Positions 8,594 to 18,390 of a stretch of 64,000 bases of DNA are shown here, piece after piece. The DNA is taken from positions 248,001 through 312,000 of the forward strand of contig JASGKW010000009.1 of the NCBI GenBank assembly GCA_049840515.1, in the 5' to 3' direction. Below the pieces are notes generated by a model that searched no databases, was not told where the DNA came from, and saw only the letters and a program-made list of their open reading frames with translations. Position 1 is the first letter of the stretch. Each line of letters starts with the position of its first letter. The DNA comes from Muricomes sp049840515 (lineage in GTDB: Bacteria > Bacillota > Clostridia > Lachnospirales > Lachnospiraceae). The translations under genes were made by a program, and so were the position numbers.

Positions 8594-10108
8594 CTATAAT
8601 TGTCCTATATTTCCCAGCATTCCTTCTACTTCATCCATCTGCCGCACGATGTCCAGCCTCCGTTCATCAAACAGCAGACCTTTATTATAGCGGTAGTACT
8701 GGTCACTTCCATTTTCTCTGATAAACCATGCACTGTAATAGTTTGCGTTCAGCTCGGTTATAAACGCCACCATTTCCTGGCTCTCCCCGAAAGCCTCCTC
8801 CATAAAGTCAAAGACATGCTGCAATGTCCGGGCAGTGTGTTCTATTCTTTCTTCCCGAAAATCGACTTCCTTTTCAAATAATACTTTCACCTCCGCAAAA
8901 GCGCCGTCCCTTATAAACAACTCGCCTTTTATGCCCATAGCAAACTTTTCAAGGCCTGCAATGACCTTTTTCAGAGTCTTTTCCGCATTTTTTGTGAGAA
9001 GCTCAGACTGTTTCTGCTCTTCTAAATCTTTTTCTGCCATATGCCAGATATCATCCACCATGAATATCTCCTGGTTTTCCCTGTAATAAATGAGATATTC
9101 GTAAAGCTTTGTCACGTAGGCATCCAGTTCATAACATTCTGCAAACAGCCCGCTCAGTTTTCCATTTAAAAGACTGACAATACTCAAATGCTCATCAAAG
9201 GAGGCCGCCTTTACTTTCTGCAATGTTATGGTCCCCCAGTGGCCCTGCAAAATATCATCCACACCGTAGTCCTTTTTATATTTATAGTAAAGCTCCAGAT
9301 AGTTGGCAAAATCCTTGGCAATCAGGCGGTGCTGGATATACTGGTACACCACCTCGCGGTCTATATTTTTATGAAGGGCTTCATATGCCTGAATAAATTG
9401 GGATAAATCCTCCCAGCCTCTGGCTGTGGCAAAATATTTCCCATCCACGGTTGTCTCTATCCGGTAGAAATTTTCCTTTCTCAATTCCAGATAGGATATA
9501 ACTGCCGGGTGGATTCCCTGCTTGTAGGCATATTCTTTCCACACATCAAAATTTTCTTCTATGTCAATCTTTTTCATCCTGTCCAGGGTGACAACGTCAA
9601 ACTCCCGCACCGACTTGTTGTATTCAGGGGGATTTCCTGCCGCCACAATAATCCACCCCTCTGGAACCCGCTGATTTCCAAAGGTCTTCCCCTGCAAAAA
9701 CTGCAGCATAGTCGGCGCCAGAGTTTCCGATACGCAGTTAATTTCGTCGATAAACAAAATTCCTTCTTTTATTTTCGTCTGCTCCATCTTTTCATATACA
9801 GAAGCAATAATTTCACTCATGGTATATTCTGTTACAGAAAAACTTTTCCCATCGTATACTTTTTCCTTAATAAACGGTAATCCTACCGCACTTTGTCTTG
9901 TGTGGTGGGTGATAGTGTACGCCACCAGGCCTATTCCGCACTCTTTTGCAACCTGCTCCATAATCTGTGTTTTTCCGATACCAGGAGGCCCCATAAGCAG
10001 AATCGGCCTCTGCCTGATAGCAGGTATTTTATATTCCCCAAATTCATCTCTGGTGAGATAAGCCTCAATGGAGTCCTTGATTTCCTGTTTTGCTCTCTTA
10101 ATATCCAT
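8594..10108 (-). CDS. MoxR-type AAA+ ATPase
   Basis: This 504-residue protein has a Walker A GPPGIGKT (about 41-48), Walker B ILFIDEIN (about 118-125) and sensor 1 VAAGNPP. The length beyond about 250 residues is an additional helical C-terminal region. MoxR ATPases act as chaperone-like remodelers with VWA-domain partners. The next gene upstream, 17 nt away, is a VWA-like protein, so the two very likely act together. Confidence 0.85.
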   Translation of the reverse strand: MDIKRAKQEIKDSIEAYLTRDEFGEYKIPAIRQRPILLMGPPGIGKTQIMEQVAKECGIGLVAYTITHHTRQSAVGLPFIKEKVYDGKSFSVTEYTMSEIIASVYEKMEQTKIKEGILFIDEINCVSETLAPTMLQFLQGKTFGNQRVPEGWIIVAAGNPPEYNKSVREFDVVTLDRMKKIDIEENFDVWKEYAYKQGIHPAVISYLELRKENFYRIETTVDGKYFATARGWEDLSQFIQAYEALHKNIDREVVYQYIQHRLIAKDFANYLELYYKYKKDYGVDDILQGHWGTITLQKVKAASFDEHLSIVSLLNGKLSGLFAECYELDAYVTKLYEYLIYYRENQEIFMVDDIWHMAEKDLEEQKQSELLTKNAEKTLKKVIAGLEKFAMGIKGELFIRDGAFAEVKVLFEKEVDFREERIEHTARTLQHVFDFMEEAFGESQEMVAFITELNANYYSAWFIRENGSDQYYRYNKGLLFDERRLDIVRQMDEVEGMLGNIGQL

Positions 10109-10125
10109 AGCCCTTTATCCTCCGA

Positions 10126-11451
10126 TTACTCTCTGTTCCTCAATTCATCTTCATCCAGCAAAAGCTTTACCGCCCACGGAGGAACATTTACATCCTCATA
10201 CTCATCTTCTATAAATACAAATGCAGTCTTATAGGACGGCATTTTCCGGGGATATATGCCCCGCCCGTCTGTAAAATATATCAGCCCTCTTAAGTTTTCA
10301 AACTCGCCACTGCCCAGCATTTCGTCCACATAGGCGAAAGCAGGCCGAAAGTCAGTCCCTCCCTGTCCATACAAGGTCAGATTTTCCATATATTCTTTCA
10401 ATTCTTCTGCGCTGGTAATCCGCTTGTCAAAATGCACCTTTTCATCACACTGCAGAATATGAATATTCATTTTTTTGAAAAAACTTTCTGTCTCACTCAA
10501 AATAGAATAGGTTTCTTCCAGAAATATCTGCACCAATTCCTGGGAGCATGACATGGACGTGTCAATCACGACCACAAACTCTGAAATTTTTTTAACTTCC
10601 TTTGTCTCCTGCGGCTCAATCAGGGGCATATTCCCATAGAGCCTCAGTCCATAGCTGTAAAATGTATAATCAAAACTGTCGGGGTCAACCGCTATTTCTT
10701 CACAAAATACAGAAAACTTTCTCAAAAACTCCCTGTAATCATGCCTCTCTTTATTCTCCACTTTAATCTGTCCCAGCAAATCCCCGGAGTTTTCCGCCGC
10801 TTCCTTGGAGAAGGTGTCCAGCTCCGTCTCCATGCGCTCACTGATATGCTTCCACTTGTTCTCCAGATTTGGGTCAGGCTTTTGCCGGGGCTGTTGATTT
10901 TCCCAATATTTGTGGTCATCCACATAAAATTCTTTTTCCAGGCGCACCAAATCTTTTTTGGAAAGCTCCCATGACAAAAGTGCTGTATAAATACTCTCCG
11001 CATTCAAAACCTTATTCTGAAGCTCCAGTTTGCGGTAGGTCTCCCTTCTGAGCAGGCTTTTTGAAAAGCGCACGGACCGGTGATAATTTCCATCCGCCAT
11101 ATGTTCTGCCGCTATATCGCAGCTTAAATTCCAATACGTTCCATCCATCCCAGGTTTTATCATATGGCGGAAAATACAGTGAAACACCATGTGGAGATAA
11201 CCCCGGTTTACCAAAATCCTATTTTGGCGGTACAATCCGCCTAAATGCTGGGGGTGAAAATAGATTGTATTTCCATCAGTCCCAAAAGGGTTAATGGAGA
11301 CATCCATTTGATATACAAAGCTGCTCAGTGCCACATCCAGAAAACGCATTCCCAGATAAAGCTCATCCCTGGACGCACTTAATATCTGACTGCCCAGAGC
11401 TGTCAGACGGACAGCCAGATCATTTCCTTCCGGTATATTCTTTTCCTGCAT
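10126..11451 (-). CDS. VWA-like / DUF2201 putative metallopeptidase, MoxR partner
   Basis: The 441-residue protein has an N-terminal DUF2201-type region with a zinc-binding-like HMVFHCIFRH (about 97-106). The C-terminal VWA-like domain (from about 285) has a MIDAS-like DTSMSCS (about 290) and later TDGRGIYP. The pairing of this type of protein with a MoxR ATPase is widespread. It sits between the ATPase and an LRR gene with short gaps, indicating an operon. What the complex acts on is unknown. Confidence 0.8.
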   Translation of the reverse strand: MQEKNIPEGNDLAVRLTALGSQILSASRDELYLGMRFLDVALSSFVYQMDVSINPFGTDGNTIYFHPQHLGGLYRQNRILVNRGYLHMVFHCIFRHMIKPGMDGTYWNLSCDIAAEHMADGNYHRSVRFSKSLLRRETYRKLELQNKVLNAESIYTALLSWELSKKDLVRLEKEFYVDDHKYWENQQPRQKPDPNLENKWKHISERMETELDTFSKEAAENSGDLLGQIKVENKERHDYREFLRKFSVFCEEIAVDPDSFDYTFYSYGLRLYGNMPLIEPQETKEVKKISEFVVVIDTSMSCSQELVQIFLEETYSILSETESFFKKMNIHILQCDEKVHFDKRITSAEELKEYMENLTLYGQGGTDFRPAFAYVDEMLGSGEFENLRGLIYFTDGRGIYPRKMPSYKTAFVFIEDEYEDVNVPPWAVKLLLDEDELRNRE

Positions 11452-11490
11452 ATCTCTCCCCCTCTCACTTGTAGGCTTTAAATAAACCTT

Positions 11491-12450
11491 TTATAATTCA
11501 AATACTTTTCTTTTTCTGGAAAAACGCTCCTGTTTCTCATTCATCAAATAGCTTGAAATTTCTGCTTTTTGCTGGCCTGAGGCAAGCTCCAATGCATAAT
11601 CTATCATTTCAACATTCCACAAGTCTCTTTCTGACAGCAGCTTTATCTGTTGAAACTTTTCTCGTCCAATAAGATACTTTAGTGCATCTTTGTATTTTGT
11701 TACAATCATTTCTTGATATAACCGCTCATATTTTTCCATCAATTCATAAGGGTATGCCAACCGGCCCAAGGCCATATCTGTCAGCACTTCCACCTTATCC
11801 CATACCACCGCGACAGAAAATAAGCTGTCATATTTCCGGTAGTCCATCTCATTGTTGTAAAAACATTGCCTGTAGTTGTTTCCCGAGCCATGATGCTGTG
11901 TATACAATAAACGGGCAGGTGTATTCTCCACCGCCTCCTCATAGTGCACCGGAAACACAAGATCAGCCCTCTCTCCATCCTCTTCATAGAAGAAAGTGAC
12001 GTCTATCCTCTGCCACAGCTCCCCTAATATTTCTTTTACACAAGATTTATGTCCCGCTTTCATATTTACCCACAGAGAGGAGAGGGATATACATCCAGTA
12101 AATGCACCACTGCCAAGATGAATCAATGCGTCTGAAAACTCCAGCCGTTTCAGGTTTTTGCATCCATAAAAAATATAATTTCCAATTTCACACATTGTAT
12201 CAGGGAAAATAATCTCTTCTACTTCCGGCCCCGCAAGCACATATATTTCATCTTCCCCCAGTATATGGCCCCCGGATTCATAAACCTCATATTCCGCATC
12301 CTCCTGGGATTTGTGGTCTGAAAATGTATATGGCGCAGCTTTTGTCACTGGAAGCCCGCAAATCCGGTCCGGCAAAATAACTTTTGAATCATTTCCAAAG
12401 CACCGGATAATCTCTATTTCATTGTCATTCACCCGATAATGTAATCTCAT
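11491..12450 (-). CDS. Leucine-rich-repeat (BspA-like LRR_5) protein
   Basis: The 319-residue protein has no signal peptide. BspA-type repeats are visible at VEEIIFPDTMCEIGNYIFYG, followed by CKNLKRLEFSDALIHLGSGA and FTGCISLSSLWV. An N-terminal strand-rich part carries VILPDRICGLPVTKAAPYTF. The C-terminal 130 residues are helical. It is the first gene of the MoxR-VWA trio and may be the substrate-recognition component. That role is inference from position only. Confidence 0.75.
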   Translation of the reverse strand: MRLHYRVNDNEIEIIRCFGNDSKVILPDRICGLPVTKAAPYTFSDHKSQEDAEYEVYESGGHILGEDEIYVLAGPEVEEIIFPDTMCEIGNYIFYGCKNLKRLEFSDALIHLGSGAFTGCISLSSLWVNMKAGHKSCVKEILGELWQRIDVTFFYEEDGERADLVFPVHYEEAVENTPARLLYTQHHGSGNNYRQCFYNNEMDYRKYDSLFSVAVVWDKVEVLTDMALGRLAYPYELMEKYERLYQEMIVTKYKDALKYLIGREKFQQIKLLSERDLWNVEMIDYALELASGQQKAEISSYLMNEKQERFSRKRKVFEL

Positions 12451-12627
12451 ATATATCCGCCATTCTCTTATTTTACACTGGTCACCTATTTATTATAGAA
12501 GTACGGCCGTTATTTTTCAACAGCCAAAACCAGACCACATATGGGACTTGAATACTTCTTGCACAGATTCGAGGAATGGTGTAAGATGAAGTCACACAGA
12601 TTTAGGAACGAGGGGGATTTATTTTTT

Positions 12628-13605
12628 ATGGATGAAATTGCTATTCTGATTCCATGCTACAACGAAAGCCGGACGATTGTTAAGGTAGTAAATGACTGGA
12701 AACAGGCACTGCCCAATGCCGCAATTTATGTCTACGACAACAATTCATCAGACCAGACTGCAGCATTAGCCCGGGAGGCAGGTGCAATTGTCCGCCATGA
12801 ATATCAACAGGGAAAAGGAAATGTAATCCGCCGGATGTTCAGGGAAATTGATGCAAAGTCTTACCTCATGGTCGATGGAGATGATACCTATCCTGCGGAA
12901 TTTGGCAGGGAAATGATTAAAAGAGTTCTGGAACACCATGCTGACATGGTAGTCGGGGACAGACTTTCTTCCACATATTTTACAGAAAACAAGCGCCCTT
13001 TTCACAACTTTGGCAATTCCATGGTGCGCAAGTGTATTAATAAATTATTTAAAAATAATATTAAAGATATTATGACCGGATACCGGGCTTTCAGCTACAA
13101 CTTTGTGAAAACCTTTCCCGTACTGTCCAAAGGTTTTGAGATTGAGACCGAGATGAGTATACATGCGGTAGATAAAAATATGCATGTGGAAAATGTGATT
13201 ATTGAATACAGAGACAGGCCTGATGGAAGCGAATCCAAATTGAACACCTACCGGGATGGTCTGAAGGTCCTGAGAACCATTATGCGGCTTTACCGCAGCT
13301 ATAAGCCACTGAGTTTCTTTTCCGCTTTTGCTGTTTTCCTTGCCATTATCAGCACTGTCTTTTTGATTCCTGTAATCACGACCTATGCACAAACCAGGAC
13401 GGTTCCAAACTTTCCAACCCTGATTGTGTGCTGTTTTGTTTATCTGGCTGCCATAATTTCATTCTTTACCGGACTTATCCTATCCTCCATTGTCCACCAG
13501 GAGAAACAGAATTTTGAAATCCGGCTGATTGCATGCCAGCACCGCTATGAGCAAATCAAGAAGGACAAGAACCAGCATTTTACAGACGTGCAAAACTTAA
13601 AGTAG
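12628..13605 (+). CDS. Family 2 glycosyltransferase, DPM1/GtrB-like, with two C-terminal membrane helices
   Basis: The N-terminal GT-A domain begins MDEIAILIPCYNESRTI, with YVYDNNSSDQT, MVDGDDTYP and GDRLSSTYF. Two hydrophobic helices (about 230-255 and 265-290) lie near the C-terminus. The start at 12628 is chosen because GAGGGGG lies 10-12 nt upstream; a frame start at 12541 has no RBS. Such proteins move a sugar to polyprenyl phosphate at the inner membrane face. The acceptor is not identifiable. Confidence 0.85.
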   Translation: MDEIAILIPCYNESRTIVKVVNDWKQALPNAAIYVYDNNSSDQTAALAREAGAIVRHEYQQGKGNVIRRMFREIDAKSYLMVDGDDTYPAEFGREMIKRVLEHHADMVVGDRLSSTYFTENKRPFHNFGNSMVRKCINKLFKNNIKDIMTGYRAFSYNFVKTFPVLSKGFEIETEMSIHAVDKNMHVENVIIEYRDRPDGSESKLNTYRDGLKVLRTIMRLYRSYKPLSFFSAFAVFLAIISTVFLIPVITTYAQTRTVPNFPTLIVCCFVYLAAIISFFTGLILSSIVHQEKQNFEIRLIACQHRYEQIKKDKNQHFTDVQNLK

Positions 13606-13612
13606 GTAAATC

Positions 13613-13641
13613 TTGACAAACTTTTAGGCTTTTGGTATAAT
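13613..13641 (+). promoter_or_regulatory. Promoter of tRNA-Cys
   Basis: Consensus TTGACA and TATAAT are separated by 17 nt, with the -10 box 45 nt upstream of the mature tRNA 5' end. Confidence 0.85.
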
Positions 13642-13686
13642 TTAAAAGCTTTCTGAGTAAGGTATACAGTAACCTTTCTTAGATTC

Positions 13687-13757
13687 GGCGCAGTAGCCAA
13701 GTGGTAAGGCGTGGGTCTGCAACACCCTGATCACCGGTTCAAATCCGGTCTGTGCCT
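13687..13757 (+). tRNA. tRNA-Cys (GCA), first copy
   Basis: Seven-pair acceptor GGCGCAG/CTGTGCC, D arm GCCAAGTGGTAAGGC, anticodon loop CTGCAAC and T arm CCGG-TTCAAAT-CCGG are all present. CCA is not encoded. The sequence is identical to the minus-strand copy at 32935-33005. Confidence 0.95.
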
Positions 13758-13758
13758 T

Positions 13759-13798
13759 TTTAAAAAGCCTTGAAAACTCAATGTTTTCAAGGCTTTTT
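13759..13798 (+). terminator. Terminator of tRNA-Cys
   Basis: Perfect long stem AAAAGCCTTGAAAAC / GTTTTCAAGGCTTTT with a five-base loop and a T tract. Confidence 0.9.
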
Positions 13799-13845
13799 TG
13801 TTGTACACCTATATTATTATGACTGACAACTGAATACTTCATATA

Positions 13846-14761
13846 TCAGATTATATGTTTATCCAGCCAGTTCTTCACGTCTTCATACACTTCCATGCGG
13901 TTGTCTTCATTAAACAGTTCATGCCGTTTTCCCGGATATAGCTTGAGTTCTGCCGCATGGCCTGTCTCTTTTAACCTCATATATACTATCTCAGGACCTT
14001 TCCCATAATTACCTACCGGGTCTTCTGTGCCGGCAATCAGGCAGATTGGGAAGCCTCCTCTGGAACCTCCCCCGCCCACTTCTTGGAATTTACTTCTGTC
14101 AGCCCCCGGTACATATCCAGGTAGCCTCCTGCGGTGAACTCAAAACCACAATCAGAATCATTTTCATATTTGATACACTCTTCCTCGACAGTAGTAAGCC
14201 ACGCAAATTTATTCACGGGATTCTGGATTCTCTTAAGATATCCATTGGAACCTAATTTATCTAAAAATTTCCCCCTTGATTTCTTTCCGCGGAATGCAAT
14301 CTGCACAGATGCTGCCATTTTACCAAATGCCAATCCGCCGAAGGGCCCCATAGTGCTGGATAAAATACATCCATTCACTCTTTTCCATATCGGGTGATAT
14401 AAGATCTTGACAAAAATGAACCCATACTATGCCCCAGCAAAAAAACAGGAAGATCCGGATACAATTCTTTCACTTCATCCATGAGACATTTCATATCCTT
14501 CAATATACAGTTCCATCCATCTTTGTCTGCAAAATGCCCTTTAACAACTGCACTCTTCCCGTGACCCGCATGGTCTTCCATACAGACCACATAGCCATGT
14601 TCTGCCATATAAGTTGCAAATGCATCATATCTTCCGCTGTGCTCTGCCATCCCATGGGCAATCTGAAGCACAGCCCGCTGCTGTTCTCCTGTCCACATAC
14701 AAGAATAAATTTTTCCTTCTTTGCTGCTGGATAGACGAAACCATTCCTTTTTCTGTACCAT
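13846..14761 (-). CDS. Alpha/beta hydrolase, lysophospholipase / monoacylglycerol lipase type (two frameshifts)
   Basis: Three frames join into one protein of about 305 residues. The N-terminal part has HGMAEHSGRYD, the oxyanion region and the nucleophile elbow GHSMGS. The C-terminal part has GTEDPVG, which provides the acid, and KRHELFNE, which provides the catalytic His. The first break is at about 14378 (GAAAAGAGTG, one base missing) and the second at about 14060 (GGAGG lacks one G). All catalytic elements are present, so the gene is probably intact in the cell. The substrate is not determinable. Confidence 0.78.
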
Positions 14762-14857
14762 CCGTTATCCTCCCTTTCCTCTGGTATACCACTGACCATA
14801 GTGAAATTATAACGTTAATACTTAGTAATGTCAATAAGGCTCAAGTGCTGCATTCAC

Positions 14858-15577
14858 CTAAAAATAATCTCCCGGTTTGTAATGAGAACCAATATTTTTT
14901 CTGCATTTCTCAATGCACTCAAGATCACGGCGCCATGCATCTTCCCCACGCCTGTCCAATATTGCCTGATATAAATATTCATAATCCTCAATCAGAGCTT
15001 CCACCTGTCCAAGTCTTACAATGACACCCCCAATAGACTGGTAGACGGGTTTGAAGGTCCTGAATAACAGGGGCAGAATGATGTTTTTACCCGCAATAGA
15101 AATCACATGGAAAAATTGGAATATCAGTTCTGCAGCATCAAAATCGGAGGGACCGCTTTTGAGCCGGCTGATAATTTCAGAAAGCTTTTCCAGATCGCCC
15201 TCCTGTGCATTCTGTACAGCAAGCTCTATAGCATATGGCTCAATACTGGTTCTGAACTGCAAGATAGGTTCCAGATACTCAGGTGTAAATCTCCAGCTAT
15301 TATACTCCATAATGGCCGTCAGAACATCAACATTCCCATTTGCAATATAATCATTGACAAAAACTCCTTTTCTAGGCGCAATGCGCAAAAACCCTATTGA
15401 AGCAAGCTTGTTAAGCCCCCCATTAATAACAGCCCTGCTTACTTTCATCTTTTCACTCAATTCTCGCTCCGTAGGAAGTTTTTCTCCGATTTTAAGCTCT
15501 CCCGATAAAATCATGCGTTCAATCTCTTTTATAAAAAGCTCCGTCAGGGACGGAGTTACAATTTCTTTGAATTCCAT
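14858..15577 (-). CDS. FadR-type GntR transcriptional regulator (FCD domain)
   Basis: The 239-residue protein has an N-terminal GntR helix-turn-helix (SGELKIGEKLPTERELSEKM, VSRAVINGGLNKL) and an all-helical FCD effector domain from about residue 85. FCD regulators usually sense small organic acids or acyl-CoA through metal-binding His residues. It is divergent from the thioesterase gene and may control it. Confidence 0.88.
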   Translation of the reverse strand: MEFKEIVTPSLTELFIKEIERMILSGELKIGEKLPTERELSEKMKVSRAVINGGLNKLASIGFLRIAPRKGVFVNDYIANGNVDVLTAIMEYNSWRFTPEYLEPILQFRTSIEPYAIELAVQNAQEGDLEKLSEIISRLKSGPSDFDAAELIFQFFHVISIAGKNIILPLLFRTFKPVYQSIGGVIVRLGQVEALIEDYEYLYQAILDRRGEDAWRRDLECIEKCRKNIGSHYKPGDYF

Positions 15578-15665
15578 AGAATAAAACTCCTTTCACATTC
15601 ACTGATTATACCACAGGCCATATTGAGGTTCAATACATGCCCTCACCGGTAAACAAGCCGTAACA

Positions 15666-15694
15666 TTTACAACTGACGAAAACCCTGATAAGAT
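15666..15694 (+). promoter_or_regulatory. Candidate promoter of the thioesterase gene
   Basis: TTTACA and TAAGAT with a 17-nt spacer lie 42 nt before the ATG, in the divergent gap with the FCD regulator. Confidence 0.5.
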
Positions 15695-15736
15695 ATGATG
15701 TATAAATTAAAATCTTTTCAGAAAGGAGCAGCGCTT

Positions 15737-16183
15737 ATGAACATAAAACCTTATGTCCGGAAAGCTCATTATTATGAAACTGACCAAATGGCAATTATCC
15801 ACCACGCCAACTACATTCACTGGATGGAGGAGGCAAGGGTGGACTTCATGGACCAGATGGGATTTGGCTATGACCGCGCAGTAAGCACCGGGATTGATTT
15901 TGCACTTCTTGATATTTCCTGCGAATACAAATCTATGGTTAGATTCGGGGAAACGGTAAATATTCAGGTATCTATATCTGCCCTGTCTGCCGCCAAAATG
16001 ACTGTGCAATATGAAATTACCGATGCAGCCACCGGTAAATTGAGAACTTTGGGCGAAAGCAGCCACTGCTATTTTGACTCCAACAAAAAGCGCCCGGTCT
16101 CTTTGAAAAAAGTGCTGCCCGAATTATATGATTTATTTACCAGGCTCTATGAGTCCACTAAGGATTCATCCGCTGAGAAGTAA
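15737..16183 (+). CDS. Acyl-CoA thioesterase, 4HBT (hot-dog) family
   Basis: About 148 residues from ATG at 15737, preceded by AAAGGAG. The hot-dog signature is clear: YYETDQMAIIHHANYIHWME, with the catalytic Asp/His pair in TDQMAIIHH, and MVRFGETVNIQVS. Proteins of this YbgC-like group hydrolyse short acyl-CoA or acyl-ACP thioesters in the cytoplasm. A strong terminator follows directly. Confidence 0.9.
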   Translation: MNIKPYVRKAHYYETDQMAIIHHANYIHWMEEARVDFMDQMGFGYDRAVSTGIDFALLDISCEYKSMVRFGETVNIQVSISALSAAKMTVQYEITDAATGKLRTLGESSHCYFDSNKKRPVSLKKVLPELYDLFTRLYESTKDSSAEK

Positions 16184-16189
16184 ATGCAA

Positions 16190-16232
16190 AAATGCTTCCC
16201 TGTACACAATCACGTTGTACAGGGAAGCATTT
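16190..16232. terminator. Bidirectional terminator
   Basis: Arms AAATGCTTCCCTGTACA and TGTACAGGGAAGCATTT (17 bp) with a nine-base loop and flanking A/T tracts. It lies between the convergent thioesterase and ABC operon. Confidence 0.85.
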
Positions 16233-16244
16233 CTATAAACCTGC

Positions 16245-17294
16245 TTATGAAGTTCTCTTCTTACGGGCCATAACAATGCTCTGAATAACCAGAAACAGAC
16301 AAAGCATCGCTGCAATGGTAATTCCTGTCCACCACGCCTGGTCAAGTCCGGCTGATGATACAATGTTTTGTATGGTGCTGAGTGAGAGCACCCCTAAGAG
16401 GGTTCCTATGATATTTCCCACACCTCCTGTCAGCAGGGTTCCTCCTATGATAGAAGATGCAATTGCATTCATTTCCATTCCGCTTGCGTGAGATGCGGCA
16501 CCAGAACCTACATGGAGGAAATATACATATCCACCGATACCTGCCAGTATTCCGCAGAACAGGTGGGCTAAAAATCTTGTTCTCTTTACATTGATACCAA
16601 GCATCAATGCACTTTGTCTATTTCCGCCGACTGCGAAAAATCCCCGCCCAAGTCTGGTCCACCTCAATACACAAAACAGTAAAACTACAATCAACAGTGC
16701 GACAATCACACCGATTTCAACGTAAGCATCCACATATTTTCCTATTTTGTTTATAGAACCCATGCCCGGCACTATCACTCTTGTCTCTTTCAGTGCCACA
16801 AACCCTTTGTTTTCCACATTAAATGGATTGGTATGTACAATGGTTGTCATACCGCGTGCAAAAAACATTCCCGCCAGTGAGACAATAAAGGGCTGAATCT
16901 CCAGATATGCAACCATAAGTCCCTGCACCAGGCCGAATCCCAGACCGATTGCCAGCGCTATCAAGATAGATATAAACACACTGCCATTATGATAATCCAG
17001 ATACACTGCACAGCACATGCTGACCAGGGCTGCCACGCCGCCCACAGAAATATCAATGCTTCCTGTTATCATAACAATGCTCAGCCCACATGATGTAATA
17101 ATCAGAGCCGCATTTGCATTTAAAATATTAAAAAATGTCTGAGGCTTTAAAAAACCGCCGCCCTGAATTATGATAGCCCCCGCGTACATAAGAAAGAACA
17201 CAACGATTGTGATAATCAGGAGCAGATTTGTATCAGAAATTGATTTTTTACCCGGTTGATTCTTTGCTGATGATATTTTTTTAGATATTGTCAT
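16245..17294 (-). CDS. Sugar ABC transporter permease, YjfF/YtfT type (second)
   Basis: About 349 residues, 9-10 membrane helices, with the RbsC-family signature GSIDISVGGVAALV and the GINVKRTRFLAHL coupling region. It forms the membrane channel with the adjacent permease. Start MTISKK at 17294 overlaps the upstream cistron boundary. It is the last gene of binding protein-ATPase-permease-permease. In E. coli the equivalent YtfQRT-YjfF takes up furanose sugars. Confidence 0.88.
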   Translation of the reverse strand: MTISKKISSAKNQPGKKSISDTNLLLIITIVVFFLMYAGAIIIQGGGFLKPQTFFNILNANAALIITSCGLSIVMITGSIDISVGGVAALVSMCCAVYLDYHNGSVFISILIALAIGLGFGLVQGLMVAYLEIQPFIVSLAGMFFARGMTTIVHTNPFNVENKGFVALKETRVIVPGMGSINKIGKYVDAYVEIGVIVALLIVVLLFCVLRWTRLGRGFFAVGGNRQSALMLGINVKRTRFLAHLFCGILAGIGGYVYFLHVGSGAASHASGMEMNAIASSIIGGTLLTGGVGNIIGTLLGVLSLSTIQNIVSSAGLDQAWWTGITIAAMLCLFLVIQSIVMARKKRTS

Positions 17295-17295
17295 A

Positions 17296-18390
17296 CTAAG
17301 CCGCCTCCTTTGCACGGAATTTTAGCTTTTTACCAAAGGAGGAAAGCTTCTCCCTGACAATCGGTGCGCTGAGCACAACCAGAGCAATAACAACAATTGC
17401 CTTATAGGCTGAGAGTGCATCTGACCTCACATTAAATTTATAAAGTGTGGTTGTCAAAAGCTGGATGACATAAGCGCCGGTAATGGAAGCCGCCATATTG
17501 AACTTTCCGCCGCTTAAGGAATTTCCTCCCAGCGCAACCGCAAGGATAGAATCCATTTCGATATCCTTGGCAATGACCGAATAGTTAATGGAGGAAATAC
17601 GGCTTACTTTAATCAATGCGGCAACTGCAACACACAGTCCCAGAATTACAAAAGTCAGGAACTTTATAAATGCCGGATTCAGGCCATTGAGTCTGGAAGA
17701 GCTTTCATTGATACCAACTGCCTGTGTATACAGCCCAAGGTTTGTAAATTTCAGTACAAGTGCCGCCACAATCATGCATGCCACCGCAATAAAGAACGGT
17801 GTGGGAACTGGAAGCCCCGGAATAAACCCTCCAAAATAAGCAAAAGCCGGGTCACTGACAATTGGAAGTTCATTATTATTAATCCATGCGGCGATAGAGC
17901 GCCCTGCCGTAAATAAAATCAATGTGGCCACCATTGGCTGGATTTTAAAGCCCGCAACCAACACACCATTGAATGCACCAAAGAGCATTGCCACCACGCA
18001 GCTGACCAAAAATGCCACAATAATCGGCGCCTGCAGCTCATCCGGTCTTGAATTGGTCCCGCAGAGCACCCGCAGCAATACGGACCCGGAAATGGCAATG
18101 GCAGCGCCCACACTGATATCCTGCCCTCCTGTAGCGGCAGTGACCAGGGTCATTCCTATCGCAAGAATTGCCAATTCTGAACCATAATCCAGAACAGTTA
18201 CCAGATAACCTGACAGAACAGGCTGCCCCGCACTGTTGACATCCATTGTAATCTTATAGAAAGACGGGTCAACAATCAGATTAAATACCGCCAGCAGCAA
18301 AAGTGCTGCTATAGGAATAAATATCTGTCTCCCTGTTAGCTTAGCCAAAATATGATATATACTGAATTTCTTTGTGTCATTCTTCTGCAT
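17296..18390 (-). CDS. Sugar ABC transporter permease, YtfT type (first)
   Basis: The 364-residue multispanning protein carries the RbsC signature GGQDISVGAAIAISGS and the coupling segment GINESSSRLNGL. The last base of the preceding ATPase stop overlaps its start region, indicating translational coupling. It pairs with the other permease as a heterodimer. Confidence 0.9.
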   Translation of the reverse strand: MQKNDTKKFSIYHILAKLTGRQIFIPIAALLLLAVFNLIVDPSFYKITMDVNSAGQPVLSGYLVTVLDYGSELAILAIGMTLVTAATGGQDISVGAAIAISGSVLLRVLCGTNSRPDELQAPIIVAFLVSCVVAMLFGAFNGVLVAGFKIQPMVATLILFTAGRSIAAWINNNELPIVSDPAFAYFGGFIPGLPVPTPFFIAVACMIVAALVLKFTNLGLYTQAVGINESSSRLNGLNPAFIKFLTFVILGLCVAVAALIKVSRISSINYSVIAKDIEMDSILAVALGGNSLSGGKFNMAASITGAYVIQLLTTTLYKFNVRSDALSAYKAIVVIALVVLSAPIVREKLSSFGKKLKFRAKEAA

